A stretch of 64,000 nucleotides of DNA from Prevotella communis (GTDB taxonomy: Bacteria; Bacteroidota; Bacteroidia; Bacteroidales; Bacteroidaceae): assembly GCF_022024175.1 (NCBI RefSeq), contig NZ_CP091794.1:2232001-2296000 (forward strand). The letters run 5' to 3'. The notes beneath the pieces are model-generated. The model saw only the letters and a list, made by a program, of their open reading frames with translations. It was not told where the DNA came from and searched no databases. This document shows positions 8,491 through 18,931 of the stretch, piece by piece. The first letter of the stretch is position 1; the number at the start of each line of letters is the position of its first letter. The translations under genes were made by a program, and so were the position numbers.

Positions 8491-11400
8491 ATGAAGGACG
8501 CAATGAAATTATTGTGCAAACTATGTCTTTTGGCAGCGTTTTACGTGCTAGCTCCCCCCGAGCTTATGGCACAGACAACAGCAAAAGGACAAGTCTTCGA
8601 CCAAACTGGCGAAACCGTCATCGGTGCTACCGTAGTGGAAAAAGGTAATCCCCAGAACGCCGTGGTGACCGATTTTGACGGAAATTTCACCCTTAACCTT
8701 AAAAAGGGTAAGACCGTAATCATTTCATACATCGGAACCAAGCCCGCAGAATTAGCAGCTGGTCTGAACATGAAAGTTGTCCTCGAGGACGACAACAATC
8801 TGATGGAAGAAGTGGTAGTCGTTGGATATACCAGTAAGGCTCGTAAAGACCTAACCGGTTCTGTGGGTTCTATCTCAGGTAAGAAACTGGAGGCAGTACC
8901 CGTAACTTCGGCAGCAGTAGCCTTGCAAGGAAAGATTTCCGGTGTACAGGTTACCACAGTCGATGGTCAGCCTGGCGCAGATGTTAACATCCGCGTTCGT
9001 GGAGGTACCTCTGTGACCCAGTCAAACGAGCCCTTGTATATTGTCGATGGTTTCCAAGTGCCCAACATCAATGATATTCCACCCACAGACATTGCCTCAA
9101 TCGACGTATTGAAGGATGCCTCTTTGACAGCCATCTATGGTGCCAAAGGTGGTAATGGTGTTGTCATCGTGACCACCAAGTCGGCAAAAGAAGGTAAGGT
9201 GCAGGTGTCTTTCAACGGAAACCTGAAAATTAGTCATCTATCCAAGAAGCTCGATTTGATGAATGCTCAACAGTTTGCCAACTATCAATATCAGTGGCAC
9301 TCCTGTAACGGCACACGCTCTACCAACGGAAAATTCTTCCGTGCCAACTTCGGTAACCCATACGACCTAGACATGTATTCAAGTCTGCCATCACATGACT
9401 GGCAGGACGAGGTGATGGGTGAGACCCCTGTCAACTACTCTACCAACGTGACGATTGGTGGTGGTTCTGAGAGTGTAAAATTCAACCTGTCACTGACCCA
9501 GAGTGAGGACAAAGGTATTATCATGGGCTCAGGCGTACGTCGTACAAACATCAATTTCAAGACCGACGTGAAAGTTACCAAGAATTTCTCTATTCAGTTC
9601 AACCCCAAGTTCACCTTCCGTCGTGACCAGGGTGCTGGTGGTAACAATATTGGTACAGGTGGTATTATCGACGTGCTGAAGTATCGTCCTACAAACGGTT
9701 TCCGCGAGTATGGTTACATTGACCCCACATATGCAGACCCTGCAGAAGAGGAGATGTTTACCTACACCAACCCAAAGAGTGATATTGCTATCAACCAGCT
9801 CATCAAACACGCCTATACTTATACAAACAGTGTAGCACTGAACTGGAAACCCATCAAGGATCTGAGTCTGCGCTCAGAAGCAACCATTGGTTTGCAATGG
9901 ACAGACCAGAGCCGTTTCTATGGCGCATATACATCCGAGGGAAAGAAGACCATCCATAACTCACAGCCATTGGCCACTATCGCCAATACCAAGCGACTGA
10001 ATTATGTATGGACTAATACAGCTTCTTACAGCCTCACCCTACAGGACGTCCACAATCTGTCGTTCTTACTCGGTCAGGAGATTTATGAGACACAGACTCG
10101 CACGAACTCAACAACAAACCACTTGTTCCCCGTAGCATTCACGGCTCGTGAGGCTTGGGACAACATGGGCTTCGGTACCCCCTATGATGTTTCGTCATCA
10201 CTATCAACACCCGACCGCACGGCATCTTTCTTCGGACAGATTAGCTACAATTTCAACCACAAGTATCTGATTTCTGCAACGATGCGTGCCGATAGTTCTA
10301 CGAAGTTCGCACCTGGCTACCAATGGGGCTACTTCCCCTCAATCTCTGGAGCATGGGTTGTTTCCGAGGAGCCTTTCATGAAAGATATCAGATGGATTAG
10401 CCAATTGAAGTTGCGTGCTGCCTATGGTCTGGCAGGTAACAACCGCATTAATTCTGACCTCTATCGTGAACTCTATGCCATAAACTCATCAGGTGGTCCT
10501 GGTTTCGGCGAAGTAGCATCACTTGGCGAACAATATTATGGCAACAACAGCGGTGCACAGTTCTACAATCACAAAATTAAGTGGGAAACAACGATTACCC
10601 GCAACCTGGCTGCAGATATCTCACTGTTCAATGGTCGTTTGACCATCACACCGGAATTCTATTGGAACACCACGCGCGATTTGCTTTACCGATCAGATTT
10701 GGTTCCCATTGGCTACACCAACCAGATGCAGAACATCGGTCAGGTAACCAATAAGGGTATCGAACTCTCTATCAGCGGTGACATTCTGCAAGGAAAGGAC
10801 TATGTGCTGAGTGCCAACCTCACCTTTGGTCACAACAAGATGAAGATTGACAAGTTGAATGGTACCGACAAGGTGGTATGGGACCAGAATGACCGTTGGA
10901 AGTCCAGTTATAACGACTACTGCTTGCGCGTGGGCGATGAGGTTGGTCTGATCTACGGATTCGTGTATGACGGCATCTACCAGTTCGATGAGTTCTATTT
11001 TGACCCACAGAACAACTATCAGGCTATTCCTTGGGGCTCTAGCGCAGCCGACAATGGAACAAGCAACAACTGTGCACCTCGCGAGGATGGTTATATTACC
11101 GTTATCAACGACGTATCAGGTGATTCAAACTCAGGTATCGCTACCCTACCCGGTAAGATTAAGTTCAAGGATCTGGATGGTGACGGACGTATCACTGAGA
11201 ACGACCGTACCGTCATTGGCAATACCAATCCTAAATTCCAAGGTGGTTTCGGTCTGAGTGGTCAGTGGAAAGACTTCGACTTTACCGCTAACTTCACCTA
11301 TATGCTCGATTTCGATGTAAACAATGCAACAGCTTATACCCTATCATCATCAGAGGGCAACAAGAACAGTTTCTTTAATGTTCTTTCCAAGTTTAGCGAT

Positions 11401-11817
11401 GGTTGGCAGTATAACGATATCGACGGTAGCATCACAGGCACCAAGGGTGATATCCTTTATAAGGCATATTATCTGACAGACCCTGTAAGCATCTACAAGC
11501 GTGGCAATCAGAACCGTGGTCTGTGGAACCCCACTGACGTCACCACCAAACTGACACACTCATACTTTATTGAGGATGGTTCATTCCTGCGCTGTAATGA
11601 TATTACGATTGGATACACGTTGCCAAAGAACATCACCCAGAAATGGGGCATCTCGAAAGCACGCTTCTATGTCTCTACATCCAACCTGTTTATCATCACC
11701 AAGTATTCCGGTTATGATCCTGAGGTGGATATCCAGACTGGTCTGACTTGCGGAATGGATTACAACCGCTATCCACGTAGCCGCAGCTTCGTATTTGGTA
11801 CAAACATCACCTTCTAA
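8491..11817 (+). CDS. susC: SusC-like TonB-dependent outer membrane transporter
   Basis: 1108 residues, typical SusC length. A signal peptide ends near 'PPELMAQTT'. A carboxypeptidase-D regulatory-like domain follows ('KGQVFDQTGETVIGATVVEKG'), then a TonB box region and plug with 'GVQVTTVDGQPGADVNIRVRG', 'PLYIVDGFQ' and 'IDVLKDASLTAIYGAKGGNG', then the beta-barrel ending in an aromatic residue ('VFGTNITF'). SusC proteins import oligosaccharides bound by their SusD lid using the TonB-ExbBD system. Its neighbours (CE8, two PL1, PL11) indicate pectic oligosaccharides as cargo. susD starts 13 bases downstream. Confidence 0.95.
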   Translation: MKDAMKLLCKLCLLAAFYVLAPPELMAQTTAKGQVFDQTGETVIGATVVEKGNPQNAVVTDFDGNFTLNLKKGKTVIISYIGTKPAELAAGLNMKVVLEDDNNLMEEVVVVGYTSKARKDLTGSVGSISGKKLEAVPVTSAAVALQGKISGVQVTTVDGQPGADVNIRVRGGTSVTQSNEPLYIVDGFQVPNINDIPPTDIASIDVLKDASLTAIYGAKGGNGVVIVTTKSAKEGKVQVSFNGNLKISHLSKKLDLMNAQQFANYQYQWHSCNGTRSTNGKFFRANFGNPYDLDMYSSLPSHDWQDEVMGETPVNYSTNVTIGGGSESVKFNLSLTQSEDKGIIMGSGVRRTNINFKTDVKVTKNFSIQFNPKFTFRRDQGAGGNNIGTGGIIDVLKYRPTNGFREYGYIDPTYADPAEEEMFTYTNPKSDIAINQLIKHAYTYTNSVALNWKPIKDLSLRSEATIGLQWTDQSRFYGAYTSEGKKTIHNSQPLATIANTKRLNYVWTNTASYSLTLQDVHNLSFLLGQEIYETQTRTNSTTNHLFPVAFTAREAWDNMGFGTPYDVSSSLSTPDRTASFFGQISYNFNHKYLISATMRADSSTKFAPGYQWGYFPSISGAWVVSEEPFMKDIRWISQLKLRAAYGLAGNNRINSDLYRELYAINSSGGPGFGEVASLGEQYYGNNSGAQFYNHKIKWETTITRNLAADISLFNGRLTITPEFYWNTTRDLLYRSDLVPIGYTNQMQNIGQVTNKGIELSISGDILQGKDYVLSANLTFGHNKMKIDKLNGTDKVVWDQNDRWKSSYNDYCLRVGDEVGLIYGFVYDGIYQFDEFYFDPQNNYQAIPWGSSAADNGTSNNCAPREDGYITVINDVSGDSNSGIATLPGKIKFKDLDGDGRITENDRTVIGNTNPKFQGGFGLSGQWKDFDFTANFTYMLDFDVNNATAYTLSSSEGNKNSFFNVLSKFSDGWQYNDIDGSITGTKGDILYKAYYLTDPVSIYKRGNQNRGLWNPTDVTTKLTHSYFIEDGSFLRCNDITIGYTLPKNITQKWGISKARFYVSTSNLFIITKYSGYDPEVDIQTGLTCGMDYNRYPRSRSFVFGTNITF

Positions 11818-11830
11818 TTAAGAAACAGAT

Positions 11831-13966
11831 ATGAAAATCAAGAATATCATTATAGCAGGAGTTGCTGCACTGACATTGGGTTCATGCAATGACTTTCTAG
11901 ATGTGGAGGCACCATCTGCATATACGCCAGACTTTGTCTTCAGTCAGAAGTCAGAGATAGAACGTGCACTTAACGGTGTGTATGCCCAGGCCCTTGTTGG
12001 CGATTTGTATGGCAATGCCTATCAGCTCACGTTCAATCTGAATAGTGATGTTGATGTGACAATCACCTCCAGCGGTGCACACTCACACAGCACATACGCA
12101 CGTTTCGACTGTGATGAACAGGGTGGCGATATTCAGAAATTCTGGACAGCTGCCTATAGTCTGATTGAATACTGCAATAAGTTTATTGCTTCTGCAGAGG
12201 GCTCTAAGTTCTATCAGAATACAGACAACGATCCAGAATGGGAACAAGATGCACAGGTTGCACAATGGATTGGCGAGGCCAAGTGTCTCAGAGCCATGAT
12301 TTATCACGACCTTGTAGTTATGTTTGGCGACGTACCTTTCACCTTTACGCCAGCACGCGACCGTTCTAATTACGTATTCCCCGTCACCGACCGTCAGGAG
12401 GTGCAAGACACGCTCATCAAAGATTTGAAAGCTATCGCACCTTACATGTCAAGCACAAAGAGCGTCACCGTGGAGCACTGCTCTAAGGAGTTTGCTCAGG
12501 CAATGATTGCCCGTATTGCTCTGACAGCTGGTGGTTACTCCTTGCGCCCGGACAAGAATAATGCAAAGAGCTATGGTACGATGAAGCGTCCGGACAACTA
12601 TACTGACTATTACAAGATAGCTCGCGATTATGCTGACTCAGTAATTAGCGCTGGTACACATGATTTGAAAGCCGAATATCAGAATGTTTTCGTCAACGAG
12701 TGCAATTATCAGGTGGTCAACGATGACGACCCCATCTTTGAGATTCCCTTTACGAAAGAATCTACCGGTAATACTGGTTATATCCATGGTCCGAAATACG
12801 ACTCATACGAGAACCAGACAACTGGTGTCTGGGGCGAATGTAAAGGAAGCGCCCGTCTGCACGCTTTCTACCGCTTCCTGTTCAGAACTGGCGACAAGCG
12901 TCGTGAGTTTGTAAACGGATTGTGGTATTACACCTACCGTATGGACGAGAACAACAATCAGGTTGACTCTATCGTCATCTTTAACGACTATGCAGTGTTT
13001 AACAACAAGTGGTCTAAACTTTGGACAGCAGAAGGTTCTGCACTGGGAAACGGTTCTACAGGTTCTACAGGTATCAATTATCCTTATATGCGTTATGCGG
13101 ATGTACTGTTGATGTATGCAGAAGCTGCTAACGAGCTGGATGGTGGACCTTCAGATACCAAGGCTGTTGAATGTCTGACAAAGGTTCACAGCCGTGCATT
13201 TGACGACGGTGATCCTACCTTCATTGCTACTGCTCAGACTTCAAAGGAAGCCTTCCAGAAGGCTGTGCTCGATGAGCGTAAGTGGGAGTTTGCCGGTGAA
13301 AACTCTCGTTGGCGCGACCTCGTCAGAACAAATAAGTATTCAGAGGAGTTGGTATATAGCTTCCTGCGTTACTATGCTGCAGGTATGGCACACAACTCAG
13401 GCTTTGAAGATGCTATCACAGAGCACGACGAGCAGCCTGCCAATGCAAGCTATATCAACCGAACACCGCTGACAGTGTACTATCATAAGTATTATACAAG
13501 CGAGGGTACCGACAATCAGAAGATGCTCTTCCATCGTCTATACAGCAACCAGATGTACGGATACACTGTTGATACAACGACACCATTCGACATCAACCTG
13601 AGCTATCCTAACCAGTCGCTGCCCAGCCTGCGTCTGTATAATGCCTACGCACCGCTCAGTCAGCCGACAACAGGTCAGATTACAGCATTTGGATTCTCTG
13701 CTGCAGGATGGAGCAACGCCAAGTTCTACAACTGGTATAACGATGCGACAGCACAACCCAACAACCAGTGTAAGTATAGTTACTACGGCTATATCCGTGC
13801 GGACGAGAATAATGCTTTATGGATTATACGCGACGGCGTTCAAGAGCAGTTTGACGCTATCCCTGCAGATATGAGCACACTTCCAGCCGTACGCTATATT
13901 CTCCCCTATCCTAACCAGGTTATTCAGCGCTCTGCCGGTGCCTATAAAAACTACTATGGTTATTAA
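11831..13966 (+). CDS. susD: SusD/RagB-like surface glycan-binding lipoprotein
   Basis: 711 residues. The lipoprotein signal 'IIIAGVAALTLGSC' has its lipidated Cys at residue 19. The SusD N-terminal pattern ('FLDVEAPSAYTPDFVF', 'ALNGVYAQAL') is followed by a SusD/RagB C-terminal region with 'MRYADVLLMYAEAANEL' and 'LDERKWEFAGENSRWRDL'. It is the extracellular lid of the SusC transporter and binds the substrate. It is longer than many SusD proteins (about 500-600 residues), with extra sequence near the C terminus. It lies in one operon with susC. Confidence 0.95.
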   Translation: MKIKNIIIAGVAALTLGSCNDFLDVEAPSAYTPDFVFSQKSEIERALNGVYAQALVGDLYGNAYQLTFNLNSDVDVTITSSGAHSHSTYARFDCDEQGGDIQKFWTAAYSLIEYCNKFIASAEGSKFYQNTDNDPEWEQDAQVAQWIGEAKCLRAMIYHDLVVMFGDVPFTFTPARDRSNYVFPVTDRQEVQDTLIKDLKAIAPYMSSTKSVTVEHCSKEFAQAMIARIALTAGGYSLRPDKNNAKSYGTMKRPDNYTDYYKIARDYADSVISAGTHDLKAEYQNVFVNECNYQVVNDDDPIFEIPFTKESTGNTGYIHGPKYDSYENQTTGVWGECKGSARLHAFYRFLFRTGDKRREFVNGLWYYTYRMDENNNQVDSIVIFNDYAVFNNKWSKLWTAEGSALGNGSTGSTGINYPYMRYADVLLMYAEAANELDGGPSDTKAVECLTKVHSRAFDDGDPTFIATAQTSKEAFQKAVLDERKWEFAGENSRWRDLVRTNKYSEELVYSFLRYYAAGMAHNSGFEDAITEHDEQPANASYINRTPLTVYYHKYYTSEGTDNQKMLFHRLYSNQMYGYTVDTTTPFDINLSYPNQSLPSLRLYNAYAPLSQPTTGQITAFGFSAAGWSNAKFYNWYNDATAQPNNQCKYSYYGYIRADENNALWIIRDGVQEQFDAIPADMSTLPAVRYILPYPNQVIQRSAGAYKNYYGY

Positions 13967-13987
13967 TAACACCTAGAACAAAAGATT

Positions 13988-16366
13988 ATGAAAAAGATAT
14001 TGAATCAAATCATGCTCCTTTTCGTTGCCGCTTCCTCCATCACCTTCGTGGGATGTAAGGATGACGATAACAACGGATCTTCGACTAATACCGACAGGGA
14101 GTTTATGACCATGTTCATCACCGACAATACCCGTGGAAAAGGAACCTCTTATCCTTACAACTGCGGACTTGACGGAGCCTATCCACATGGCAACACAATC
14201 CATCTTTATTGGTACGGTGTTGACGACTGCGCAGGCTACCAGATTCAAATGGGACTGCAGATCAAGGTCAGTGGTGGTGCTGAGGCATGGCAAAAGGTAC
14301 AAGGTACCAGCGACCTGCTGCTCGATACGATTGTAGGACCAAAGCAACTCGACTTGCTGCTGAAAGATCTGCAATATTCTACCAACTATAGATTTGCTAT
14401 CCGCGCATTGTCAAAGAAAGACCGCAACATCAAGGGTGACGAGACGACCTTTGCTCACGCATCCAACTGGTTCGGCCATGGCAACGGACGCCAGTGGCAG
14501 GAGTATCTGGGCATCACTACTGATGACCGTTACCCCACCCCAATGGCAATCTATGTGAATCAGGCCGAGACTACCGAAAACGACATGCACGTTTACTTCA
14601 ATACCAACATCAGTCAGTTGGGCTTGAACCTGAACGATGATGACGACAAGGATAAGTTGCAGGCTTACTACGAGAACTTCAACATTGATGAAAATGGTAA
14701 CCTCGGTTATGAATACCTCACCGTGACACCTTCTCCCAACAATCCCAACTCTACCGTTGGCGAGAAATGGAAGAAATACAAGATTACTGATGAGGACCGC
14801 GCCCGCGGATATGTCGTGGTAGATGGTCTGACAGCCAACTCTGTATATGTCATCGATGTAATAGATCCACGCGTTCCTGTAGACATTGATGCTAAGTACA
14901 ACACCTGTACCGCCCGTTCTGATGGTCAGCCCGGTGAACCTATCCTGCTTTCACATAGTGAACTGATGGCACAGGCTGCCGACATGGCGATTCCAGATCG
15001 CGATGCTAAACGTGCTGACGTATATGGACCGAAAGCCGATAAATATAATGCAGCTCCTATATCACCAACTCTCCATGACTTTATCTCGAACACCAACTAT
15101 GCAGAAGGTCAGACATTCTTGCTGGAAGGTGGTAAGACATACTATTTAGATGGTAACGACATCACATGTAAAGGTTTTGTATTGAGGACCAATCCTGAAG
15201 ATGTTGCCAAGGGCTTACGTGCCCGTGTCATCTGTGGCATAGGTGAAAGTTCTGATATCTTCACACAGGCCAAGGAAGGTCGTCAGTGGGATGGTTGTCC
15301 ATACTCTATGTTCACCTTTGGCCGTTCACCTGAAGCTGGTGAAGGTGGTGAGATATACATGAAGAAACTAGCTTTCTATGATATCGACTTCGACAATCCT
15401 GAGTGTTTCAACTATGGTGACCAGAAAGCAGGCATAGGAACAGCAACGGGTAACTATTTCTTCAACATGTTTAGCGATGGTATGGCTATCACCCTCGATT
15501 CGCTTGTCATGGAGAACTGTACCTTCAAGCGTATTGTTCGTGGTTTTGTGCGTGAGCAAGGTCCTAACTACAAACTTTGGAACCATGTGCTTATCAAGAA
15601 CAACCTGTTCTTCGACTGCGGATACTACAGCAATGGTGCTGGTGGCTACTGCTGGATTGACGGTGCTGGCAACAATGGCAAGACCAATATGCTGGCAGAC
15701 TTCAAGGCTATCGAAAACACCTTCTATGACTGTCCTTTCCCTGCCTTCATCAAACAGCAGCTGGCAGAAGAATATAAGTATGTGGACAATCCAAAATGGA
15801 ATATCACATTCTCTAATAACACCCTGGTGAACTACAACACACGTGGTGACGGTGCCATCTTCAAACTGACACGCATACCTAATGGTTCTGTATTTAATGT
15901 AGAGAACAACCTCATCATTCTCTGCAAACAGGCAGGTGACCAGCGCAAACTGGAGCAATATGGTGCTTACGTTCCCGATACGGAGACAGGTGCTGACGGC
16001 TCTGCAGGACATATCACGCTGAATTTCCACAACAACTGGTCAACGAATAACGATCTAACCAATGGTTCTATCTTCAGTTCACGTGCCTTCGACAACCAGA
16101 AGGATGGCTTCGGTAACTTAGTAACTCTGAATAAAGCAACACTGAACGGATCGCTACAGGTATCTGTTGCCAACATATCTGCAACAGACTTACTCATCAG
16201 TCCATGTCCTCCTCATGTTGCAGCTACAGCAGAAGATCAGCACATGCACCGTGCAGACGCACTGGACGGAACAGCAACAACAGCCTACAACGTGAACCTG
16301 TTCTTCAAAGACAAGAACAACGACATCTTCACAAACAACGTAGGTGCTGCTCGTTGGAGGAAGTAA
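13988..16366 (+). CDS. DUF4957/DUF5123-like surface lipoprotein with fibronectin III-like domain
   Basis: 792 residues with a lipobox ('AASSITFVGC') and an acidic stretch ('KDDDNNGSS') after the Cys, as in surface-exported Bacteroidota lipoproteins. A fibronectin type III-like region covers ~50-320 ('LQYSTNYRFAIRALS', 'LTANSVYVIDV'). The second half is a right-handed beta-helix-type domain ('YYLDGNDITCKGFVLR', 'LVMENCTFKRIVRG', 'IKNNLFFDCGYYSNG'), the arrangement annotated as DUF4957 plus DUF5123 in pectin loci. It follows susD by 21 bases, where surface glycan-binding proteins are usually encoded. Binding of pectic chains is likely; catalysis by the helix domain cannot be excluded, but no lyase signature was seen. 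Confidence 0.72.
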   Translation: MKKILNQIMLLFVAASSITFVGCKDDDNNGSSTNTDREFMTMFITDNTRGKGTSYPYNCGLDGAYPHGNTIHLYWYGVDDCAGYQIQMGLQIKVSGGAEAWQKVQGTSDLLLDTIVGPKQLDLLLKDLQYSTNYRFAIRALSKKDRNIKGDETTFAHASNWFGHGNGRQWQEYLGITTDDRYPTPMAIYVNQAETTENDMHVYFNTNISQLGLNLNDDDDKDKLQAYYENFNIDENGNLGYEYLTVTPSPNNPNSTVGEKWKKYKITDEDRARGYVVVDGLTANSVYVIDVIDPRVPVDIDAKYNTCTARSDGQPGEPILLSHSELMAQAADMAIPDRDAKRADVYGPKADKYNAAPISPTLHDFISNTNYAEGQTFLLEGGKTYYLDGNDITCKGFVLRTNPEDVAKGLRARVICGIGESSDIFTQAKEGRQWDGCPYSMFTFGRSPEAGEGGEIYMKKLAFYDIDFDNPECFNYGDQKAGIGTATGNYFFNMFSDGMAITLDSLVMENCTFKRIVRGFVREQGPNYKLWNHVLIKNNLFFDCGYYSNGAGGYCWIDGAGNNGKTNMLADFKAIENTFYDCPFPAFIKQQLAEEYKYVDNPKWNITFSNNTLVNYNTRGDGAIFKLTRIPNGSVFNVENNLIILCKQAGDQRKLEQYGAYVPDTETGADGSAGHITLNFHNNWSTNNDLTNGSIFSSRAFDNQKDGFGNLVTLNKATLNGSLQVSVANISATDLLISPCPPHVAATAEDQHMHRADALDGTATTAYNVNLFFKDKNNDIFTNNVGAARWRK

Positions 16367-16392
16367 ATAACAAACACTAAAGAAAAGACATT

Positions 16393-16914
16393 ATGAAGAA
16401 ATTCAGAATATCGATAATAGCAGTCGCTACCCTACTGGCTGGTTTCGGCATGACAGCATGCTCAGAGGCTAACGAGTATGAAGATAGCAACACAGACAAC
16501 CCCTCATGGATTGTCGGCTATACAGACACCACAACGATTTCTCATCCTGAGTCGCTGGAAAGTACCAAATGGGTACGTGGCGAAGGATTGAAGAAAAATG
16601 CCTATGGTAAGGAGATTCAAGGTTTTGTAGAAAGCCTCGACTTTGTATCGTCCGACTCTGTTGCTGTAAAGATGAGTCAGGGTGTCACTGAAGGCACATG
16701 GAATGATGAATCAAACACCGCCAAGTTGCCCTATTACGAATACACCTATAGTTCCAAGACTGGTAATCTTCAGATTCTGCAGCGCAACGTCAGCAACGGA
16801 AAGGTGACAAAGAAAGCCATCTTCATTGGTGTCGTGGTGAAAGGTAAGAAAGAAATCATCACCTTGGTTCACTATGGTGACTCACCTGCCCAGACCTACC
16901 TCGTAAAAGAGTAA
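16393..16914 (+). CDS. Small lipoprotein of unknown function in the pectin locus
   Basis: 173 residues with a lipoprotein signal ('LLAGFGMTAC', Cys near 23) and an acidic linker ('SEANEYEDSNTDN'). The mature part is a compact beta-rich domain ('WVRGEGLKKNAYGKEIQGF', 'YYEYTYSSKTGNLQILQ', 'IITLVHYGD'). I do not recognise the family. Its place after the susCD/DUF5123 genes, 26 bases downstream, suggests a small surface-exposed glycan-binding or accessory subunit. That role is inferred from position only. Confidence 0.7.
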   Translation: MKKFRISIIAVATLLAGFGMTACSEANEYEDSNTDNPSWIVGYTDTTTISHPESLESTKWVRGEGLKKNAYGKEIQGFVESLDFVSSDSVAVKMSQGVTEGTWNDESNTAKLPYYEYTYSSKTGNLQILQRNVSNGKVTKKAIFIGVVVKGKKEIITLVHYGDSPAQTYLVKE

Positions 16915-16928
16915 TCTCTATACAACGC

Positions 16929-16959
16929 CCTCTCCTGTATCAATGGTATACAGGGGAGG
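16929..16959 (+). other. Intercistronic hairpin without a T tract
   Basis: A 12-base stem (16929-16940 with 16948-16959, one G-U pair) and a 7-base loop, 14 bases after the small lipoprotein gene. The following bases are A-rich (aaataaaaag), so it is not a classic terminator. It may be an RNA-stabilising or processing hairpin that sets different levels for the genes on either side. Confidence 0.5.
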
Positions 16960-17012
16960 AAATAAAAAGACAATAACTATTTAACATTATTATTTAACTA
17001 ACAATTTCTATT

Positions 17013-18818
17013 ATGAAAAAATTTTTTACTTTAGCTTTAGCCCTCATGGGCTTTGCGGGTGTTGCCAACGCCGCTAATGTTGACGACTTGGCTGTACTGA
17101 AACACAGTTATGTGCTGGTATGTGAAGATCTTGGTGCACGTCCTGGCAAGGGAGCCCTTTTTGGTGACGGTCATTTCCTAGATGTAACAGGTGGTTCTAC
17201 AGCAACTAACAAAGGTTCCGTTGATCTTTCTGTTGCAGATGGTGTACTCGTTACAGAGGCAATTGCCAATAAGTATGGTGAGTATGGTAAGCATCTGAAT
17301 TTTCTTCGACTAAAGAAAACTCAAGATGTGATTGCCATGAAGGTAACTGCAAAATCAAAAGTTATTATTTTCTATCAGGACAACAACAAAGATGACCGAT
17401 ATCCTGTTTTTGCAAAGGATGCAGCTCTGACTGAAAAATATGCAGACGGTGTAAGATCTGAAAGATGTTCTGGCGAAGAGGGCAAACCTGCCGTAAACGT
17501 CAGAAGAATGGAATGGACTGCCACTGACGATGGTCTTGTCTACGTTGGCGACAATAATGGCGATATGTTTGTTAGTTACATCATCATTGAGGCTAACGAG
17601 GCTCCTGGCACTCCTACGGTAAAGGTTGGTGAGCAGACCTACGAAGGAGGTCTCTGGTTCCGTGAAGTTACCTGTAAGGCTAATGACTACACCATGGAGG
17701 GTACTGAAATCGGTATCCCCACCATCGTGACATACACCACAGATGGCACCGCTCCAACTGCAGCAAGCCCAATTTACCAGTCTCCTATCAAGTGCTACAA
17801 GGATATGACTGTAAAGTTCCAGGCTTTCTATGACATCGCAGGAACAGGAACTCCCGATGCAGGTTGTATTTGCGATAACGCCGACAACGAAGCAAATGTA
17901 AACTTCCTGTTTGACGCTCCTACCATCGAGGCTAATGGTGCACAGGTTACAATCACCTCTCCTTACGAGGGCGCTAAGAACTTCGTGCTGATTAATGGTG
18001 ACAATGAGGAGGAGACCAGTTCAATCACTTTGGAGGAGTCTGCTACTGTAACAGCTTACTCTAAGATTATCAACGGTGACTATGCTGAGTTCACCACCAA
18101 GAGCACCACTAAGGATGTTTACGTGCTGGATCCTATCAAGGAGAAAAAGACTATCGTCGTTACTACTGGTACAGCAGTTATTGACGAGGAAGCTACAGCT
18201 ACATCTACTACGGGTCCTGTTTACAAGGTTGAAGGTGGTGCCATCAGCGCCGACAAGAAAGATTTCTTTGTAAAGAACCTTACCTTCAGTGTACTGAAAG
18301 ATGAGAAGGCTCAGTATCAGGTTCCCGAAGGCCAGGAGATTTACATCCAGATGAGCAACACCAACATCACCTTCCAGGTGGCCGAAGGTGACTCTGTTGA
18401 CGTGAAGGTTGTCTGCACAAAGAACTCTTGCAAGAATCTTGAAGCTGAAGATGCCGCAGCAGACAAGCTTGTAAATGGTTGCACACCTGATCGCAGCTGC
18501 TACGTAAACGTAAGTGGTACTAATTATTGTCATCTGGATGCAGATGGTGGTGTAGCAGCCGACCTGAAACTGCATTCTGAGGCAAACGTTATCACTTTCG
18601 GTCTACACGCAGGTACTTACACCTTCCAGAAATATTCAGGCACTGGCAACATCTTGATTTCTTCTATCGAGATTACTCCTGTCGAGGTTGACAAAACTGG
18701 CATTTCTACCGTAAAGAACGAGGTTGCTAAGAGTGCTATCTTCAACCTGGCAGGTCAGAAGGTTACAAGCAACTTCAAGGGTATCATCGTAAAGGATGGT
18801 AAGAAAATCTTCAAGTAA
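17013..18818 (+). CDS. Secreted protein of unknown function with chitobiase-C-like domain and sorting-type tail
   Basis: 601 residues. The signal peptide is 'FTLALALMGFAGVANA'. The first ~190 residues look like a beta-sandwich ending in 'VYVGDNNGDMFVSYIIIEA'. Around 195-290 is a chitobiase/hexosaminidase C-terminal-like Ig module ('IVTYTTDGTAPTAASPIYQ', 'DMTVKFQAFYD'). A second beta-sandwich-like region follows ('GPVYKVEGGAISADKKDFF', 'GNILISSIEITPVE'). The end, 'IFNLAGQKV...GIIVKDGKKIFK', matches the tails of the neighbouring enzymes. No catalytic signature is recognised. It is probably a non-catalytic carbohydrate-binding protein of the pectin system, which is inference from domains and position. 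A strong terminator follows. Confidence 0.65.
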   Translation: MKKFFTLALALMGFAGVANAANVDDLAVLKHSYVLVCEDLGARPGKGALFGDGHFLDVTGGSTATNKGSVDLSVADGVLVTEAIANKYGEYGKHLNFLRLKKTQDVIAMKVTAKSKVIIFYQDNNKDDRYPVFAKDAALTEKYADGVRSERCSGEEGKPAVNVRRMEWTATDDGLVYVGDNNGDMFVSYIIIEANEAPGTPTVKVGEQTYEGGLWFREVTCKANDYTMEGTEIGIPTIVTYTTDGTAPTAASPIYQSPIKCYKDMTVKFQAFYDIAGTGTPDAGCICDNADNEANVNFLFDAPTIEANGAQVTITSPYEGAKNFVLINGDNEEETSSITLEESATVTAYSKIINGDYAEFTTKSTTKDVYVLDPIKEKKTIVVTTGTAVIDEEATATSTTGPVYKVEGGAISADKKDFFVKNLTFSVLKDEKAQYQVPEGQEIYIQMSNTNITFQVAEGDSVDVKVVCTKNSCKNLEAEDAAADKLVNGCTPDRSCYVNVSGTNYCHLDADGGVAADLKLHSEANVITFGLHAGTYTFQKYSGTGNILISSIEITPVEVDKTGISTVKNEVAKSAIFNLAGQKVTSNFKGIIVKDGKKIFK

Positions 18819-18851
18819 GAAAGACACCGAACTTGATTAAGTTCAAATCTC

Positions 18852-18894
18852 AAGAGACACGCGCTTCAGTAAATGGAGCGACGTGTCTCTTTTA
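18852..18894 (+). terminator. Strong intrinsic terminator ending the susCD operon
   Basis: A 10-base outer stem (18852-18861 with 18882-18891), continued inside by CGCT/AGCG, then TTTT. It lies 33 bases after the stop codon of the preceding gene. Confidence 0.8.
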
Positions 18895-18931
18895 ACAAAA
18901 ACAGACGCGACAAGCAACTATCACTATACAA

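Noticed and set aside
18895..18931. A promoter for the first PL1 gene
   Set aside because: No TAnnTTTG or TTTG at suitable spacing was found between the terminator and the ATG; expression may rely on read-through or an unrecognised promoter.
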